From Martinezella rhizogenes (GTDB lineage: Bacteria > Pseudomonadota > Alphaproteobacteria > Rhizobiales > Rhizobiaceae): a DNA stretch of 64,000 nt. The DNA is taken from NCBI RefSeq assembly GCF_007002745.1, contig NZ_SGNY01000014.1:62001-126000 (forward strand), in the 5' to 3' direction. Shown here one piece after another: positions 61,890-64,000 of the stretch; position 1 is the first letter of the stretch, and each line of letters starts with the position of its first letter. The notes beneath the pieces were generated by a model, which was not told the origin of the DNA, made no database searches, and worked only from the letters and a program-made list of their open reading frames with translations. The position numbers and the translations under genes are program-made.

Positions 61890-62879
61890 ATGTCGAATTC
61901 GAAACGGATTTTATCGCAGGCAAGACGGGTGGCCATTCAGGCCATTCCGACGGTTCTCGGTATCGTCATCCTGAACTTCTTCCTGCTGCAGCTGGCGCCG
62001 GGTGATGCCGCCGATGTCCTGGCGGCGGAAGCGGGTTCGGCAACCGTCGAGACCATGGCGGAAATCCGCTCCCGCTTTGGACTGGATTTGCCGGTTCTGC
62101 ATCAGCTGATGAACTATCTCGGCAATCTGGCCCAGTTCAGCCTTGGTTTTTCGCCGCGATACGGCATGCCTGTGGCAGACCTTATCGGCCAGCGCCTGCC
62201 CGGCACGCTTGCGCTGATGGGTGCAGCCCTTGGTATCGCGATCTTCGTCGGTGTGTTCCTCGGCTCCATCATGGCGCTCTTCTCCGGCAAGCTGCCGGAC
62301 CGGATCATTTCGATTGGCTCACTGATCTTTTATTCCGTACCGGGTTTCTGGATCGGCCTGATGCTGATCCTGACCTTTTCGGTCAAGCTCGGCTGGCTTC
62401 CGTCCGGCGGTGACAGCACCATCGGCAGCAGCCTTACCGGGTTTCCAGCCTTTCTCGACAGGCTGCGTTACATTGTGCTCCCTGCCCTGTCGCTGGCGCT
62501 TTATTTTCTGGCCATTTATGCCCGCCTGACCCGCGCGGCGATGCTGGAAGTGAAATCCCAGGACTATGTGCGCACGGCGCGTGCCAAGGGCGTTTCGCCG
62601 ATCAGGCTCACCACGCGCCACATCCTGCGCAACGCGCTCATCCCCATCACCACCATGGCCGGCATGCATATTGGCGGCCTCCTCGGCGGCGCCGTCGTGG
62701 TTGAAACCGTCTTCAGCTGGCCGGGCCTTGGCCGCTTGGCCTTCGAAGCCGTCATGGCGCGGGATTTCAGCGTGCTGCTCGGCATTCTGCTTCTCTCCTC
62801 CCTTGTCGTCATCATCGTCAATGCGGCCGTGGACCTGTTGCAGGCATGGCTTGACCCCCGCATCGGAGAAAGCCGATGA
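61890..62879 (+). CDS. ABC permease, DppB family, sulfur island
   Basis: The 329-residue membrane protein begins with helix AIPTVLGIVILNFFLLQLAPGDA and has six helices in all. The ATPase-contacting loop is EVKSQDYVRTARAKGVSPIRLTTRHILRNALIPITT. The ATG at 61890 has GGAG six bases upstream. It belongs with the next permease and ATPase, and functionally with the binding protein encoded divergently. It is not a close copy of the permease at 36467-37417. Confidence 0.92.
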   Translation: MSNSKRILSQARRVAIQAIPTVLGIVILNFFLLQLAPGDAADVLAAEAGSATVETMAEIRSRFGLDLPVLHQLMNYLGNLAQFSLGFSPRYGMPVADLIGQRLPGTLALMGAALGIAIFVGVFLGSIMALFSGKLPDRIISIGSLIFYSVPGFWIGLMLILTFSVKLGWLPSGGDSTIGSSLTGFPAFLDRLRYIVLPALSLALYFLAIYARLTRAAMLEVKSQDYVRTARAKGVSPIRLTTRHILRNALIPITTMAGMHIGGLLGGAVVVETVFSWPGLGRLAFEAVMARDFSVLLGILLLSSLVVIIVNAAVDLLQAWLDPRIGESR

Positions 62880-63871
62880 ATTCCTCCCACACGACAGCGG
62901 TTCTCAACACGGCCGAACTTGGCGCTGAAGAGACCAATCCCAAACCGAAAAAGCCGGAAGAAAAGGCCTGGCCCTATATCCATGCCCCGGATGCGCTTTC
63001 GGCCCGCTCCGTCTCCGTGCCGCGGCGTGGACTGCGGCGCGAACTGAAAATCTTCCTCACCAATCCCAATGCCATCGTCGGGTTGCTGTTTCTCGCCACC
63101 GTCATCGTCACCGCACTGATCGCCCCGTTGATCTATCCCGGCGATCCCCTGGAAATGGTGGCCCGCCCGTTCCTGTGGCCGGGCCAGAACGCGGCCTATC
63201 CGCTCGGTACTGATTCCATGGGCCGGGATGTTCTGGCCGGCATCGTGCATGGCGCGCGCATTTCGCTCACCGTCGGTGTCGTGGCAACGCTGATCGGCCT
63301 CACCATCGGCATCGCGGTTGGCGCCTTCGCCGGTTATTTTGGTGGCGTCATTGATGATATCCTCGTCAAGCTGATCGAAATCTTCCAGACCTTGCCGAAT
63401 TTCGTGCTCTTGGTGGTGCTGGTCGCCATCGCCCAGCCGTCTGTCACCACGGTCACGTCAGCCATCGGCATCATCACCTGGCCGCTCGTTGCGCGTCTTA
63501 CCCGTGCGGAATTCCGCGCCATCCGCGAAAAGGATTATGTGCTCGCCGCGCGCAGCCTGGGTTATGGCCATGCCCGCATCGTGTTTCAGGAAATCCTGCC
63601 TAATGCGCTGCCACCGATCATTGTCACCTCATCCGTCATGGTGGCGGGAGCGATCCTCATGGAAGCAGCGCTATCCTTCATGGGGCTTGGCGATCCCAAC
63701 CGTGTCTCCTGGGGATCGATGATCGGTTCCGGCCGTGATGTCATCCGCACGGCCTGGTATCTGACCGCCCTTCCCGGCCTTGCCATCGTCTTCACCGTCA
63801 TTTCGCTGAACCTCATCAGCGATGGCCTCAACGATGCGCTCAACCCCCGTTTTTCGGAGGAACGCCGATGA
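62876..63871 (+). CDS. ABC permease, DppC family, sulfur island
   Basis: The 331-residue membrane protein has an N-terminal cytoplasmic tail of about 55 residues (with [14 protein letters not shown]), longer than usual, before the first helix [22 protein letters not shown]. The family segment [24 protein letters not shown] and the loop [32 protein letters not shown] are present. It overlaps both neighbours by four bases (ATGA), so translation is coupled. Confidence 0.92.
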   Translation: MNSSHTTAVLNTAELGAEETNPKPKKPEEKAWPYIHAPDALSARSVSVPRRGLRRELKIFLTNPNAIVGLLFLATVIVTALIAPLIYPGDPLEMVARPFLWPGQNAAYPLGTDSMGRDVLAGIVHGARISLTVGVVATLIGLTIGIAVGAFAGYFGGVIDDILVKLIEIFQTLPNFVLLVVLVAIAQPSVTTVTSAIGIITWPLVARLTRAEFRAIREKDYVLAARSLGYGHARIVFQEILPNALPPIIVTSSVMVAGAILMEAALSFMGLGDPNRVSWGSMIGSGRDVIRTAWYLTALPGLAIVFTVISLNLISDGLNDALNPRFSEERR

Positions 63872-64000
63872 GCAAACTGATCGAAGTCCATGATCTCTCC
63901 GTCAGCTTCGGCTCAACCCAACCGGTCAAAGGCGTCAGTTTCGATGTCAGCCCCGGCGAAATGCTGGCGATCGTCGGCGAAAGCGGCTCCGGCAAATCCC
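63868..64000 (+). CDS. Dpp-type ABC ATPase, N-terminal fragment cut by the window edge
   Basis: The visible 44 codons start [20 protein letters not shown] and end inside Walker A (GESGSGKS). The sequence continues beyond the window. By analogy with the gene at 38268-39923 it may be a fused DppD-DppF protein, but only the start can be seen. It overlaps the DppC-like stop codon by 4 bases. Confidence 0.88.
   Translation, partial: MSKLIEVHDLSVSFGSTQPVKGVSFDVSPGEMLAIVGESGSGKS

Noticed and set aside
1-64000. CRISPR arrays, insertion sequences, prophage, rRNA and tRNA genes
   Set aside because: I saw no regularly spaced repeats, transposase or integrase genes, phage genes or complete RNA genes; the only repeats are the three palindromic intergenic elements.

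Overview
The window reads as a piece of a Rhizobiaceae genome, most likely an Agrobacterium replicon. Supporting signs are the GC-rich coding sequence, rhizobial-style palindromic intergenic repeats (three copies), two cobalamin riboswitches, an Irr-type box, and the density of ABC importers and accessory catabolic genes. The species assignment is an inference from content. No rRNA, tRNA, insertion sequence, prophage or CRISPR array was found.

Region 1 (1-5.6 kb) starts with the end of an outer-membrane beta-barrel gene. It continues with a B12-independent methionine module: mesX (DUF1852), mesD (core-MetE methionine synthase) and a flavin reductase on the minus strand. Facing away from it is a cobalamin riboswitch that leads a double-hotdog thioesterase gene and a MetR-like LysR regulator. 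The layout suggests that B12 shortage raises MetR, which then activates the folate- and B12-independent synthase.

Region 2 (5.8-12 kb) holds macAB, an OmpR-type two-component system and a glycine-zipper lipoprotein. The macA and lipoprotein promoters share a direct-repeat element (RTTAC-N6-RTTAC-N6-CCGTC) that may be the regulator's site.

Region 3 (12-21 kb) holds two FecBCD-type importers. The first has two tandem binding proteins, an Irr-like box and a divergent methyltransferase. The second is a tightly coupled four-gene operon ending in pseudoazurin. It is led by a second cobalamin riboswitch and a 25-codon cysteine-rich upstream ORF with a very strong ribosome binding site.

Region 4 (21-42 kb) is a catabolic region: M20 deacylase, hydroxyacid dehydrogenase, cupin, two aldehyde dehydrogenases, a tartrate/malate dehydrogenase-like enzyme, two FAD amine/amino-acid oxidases, a class III aminotransferase, two HAD hydrolases, two double-GNAT proteins, a complete Dpp-type importer and an Lrp regulator. 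The substrate is probably an amine or amino-acid conjugate, but it is not settled by sequence.

Region 5 (42-64 kb) is an organosulfur-scavenging island. One minus-strand operon (two binding proteins, a fused permease-ATPase, GNAT, M20 deacylase, two LLM monooxygenases) has the same parts list as the Bacillus ytm/yxe operons for S-(2-succino)cysteine-type compounds, and it diverges from an Rrf2 regulator. Next come a flavin reductase, a YeeE/YedE-type transporter and a periplasmic rhodanese. The island ends with a Dsz-like set: an SsuD-type monooxygenase, a DszC/SfnB-like flavoprotein and a DszB-like desulfinase retaining the Cys/His/Arg active-site pattern, beside a Dpp-type importer split across a divergent promoter. 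AT-rich motifs recur in the promoters of this island.
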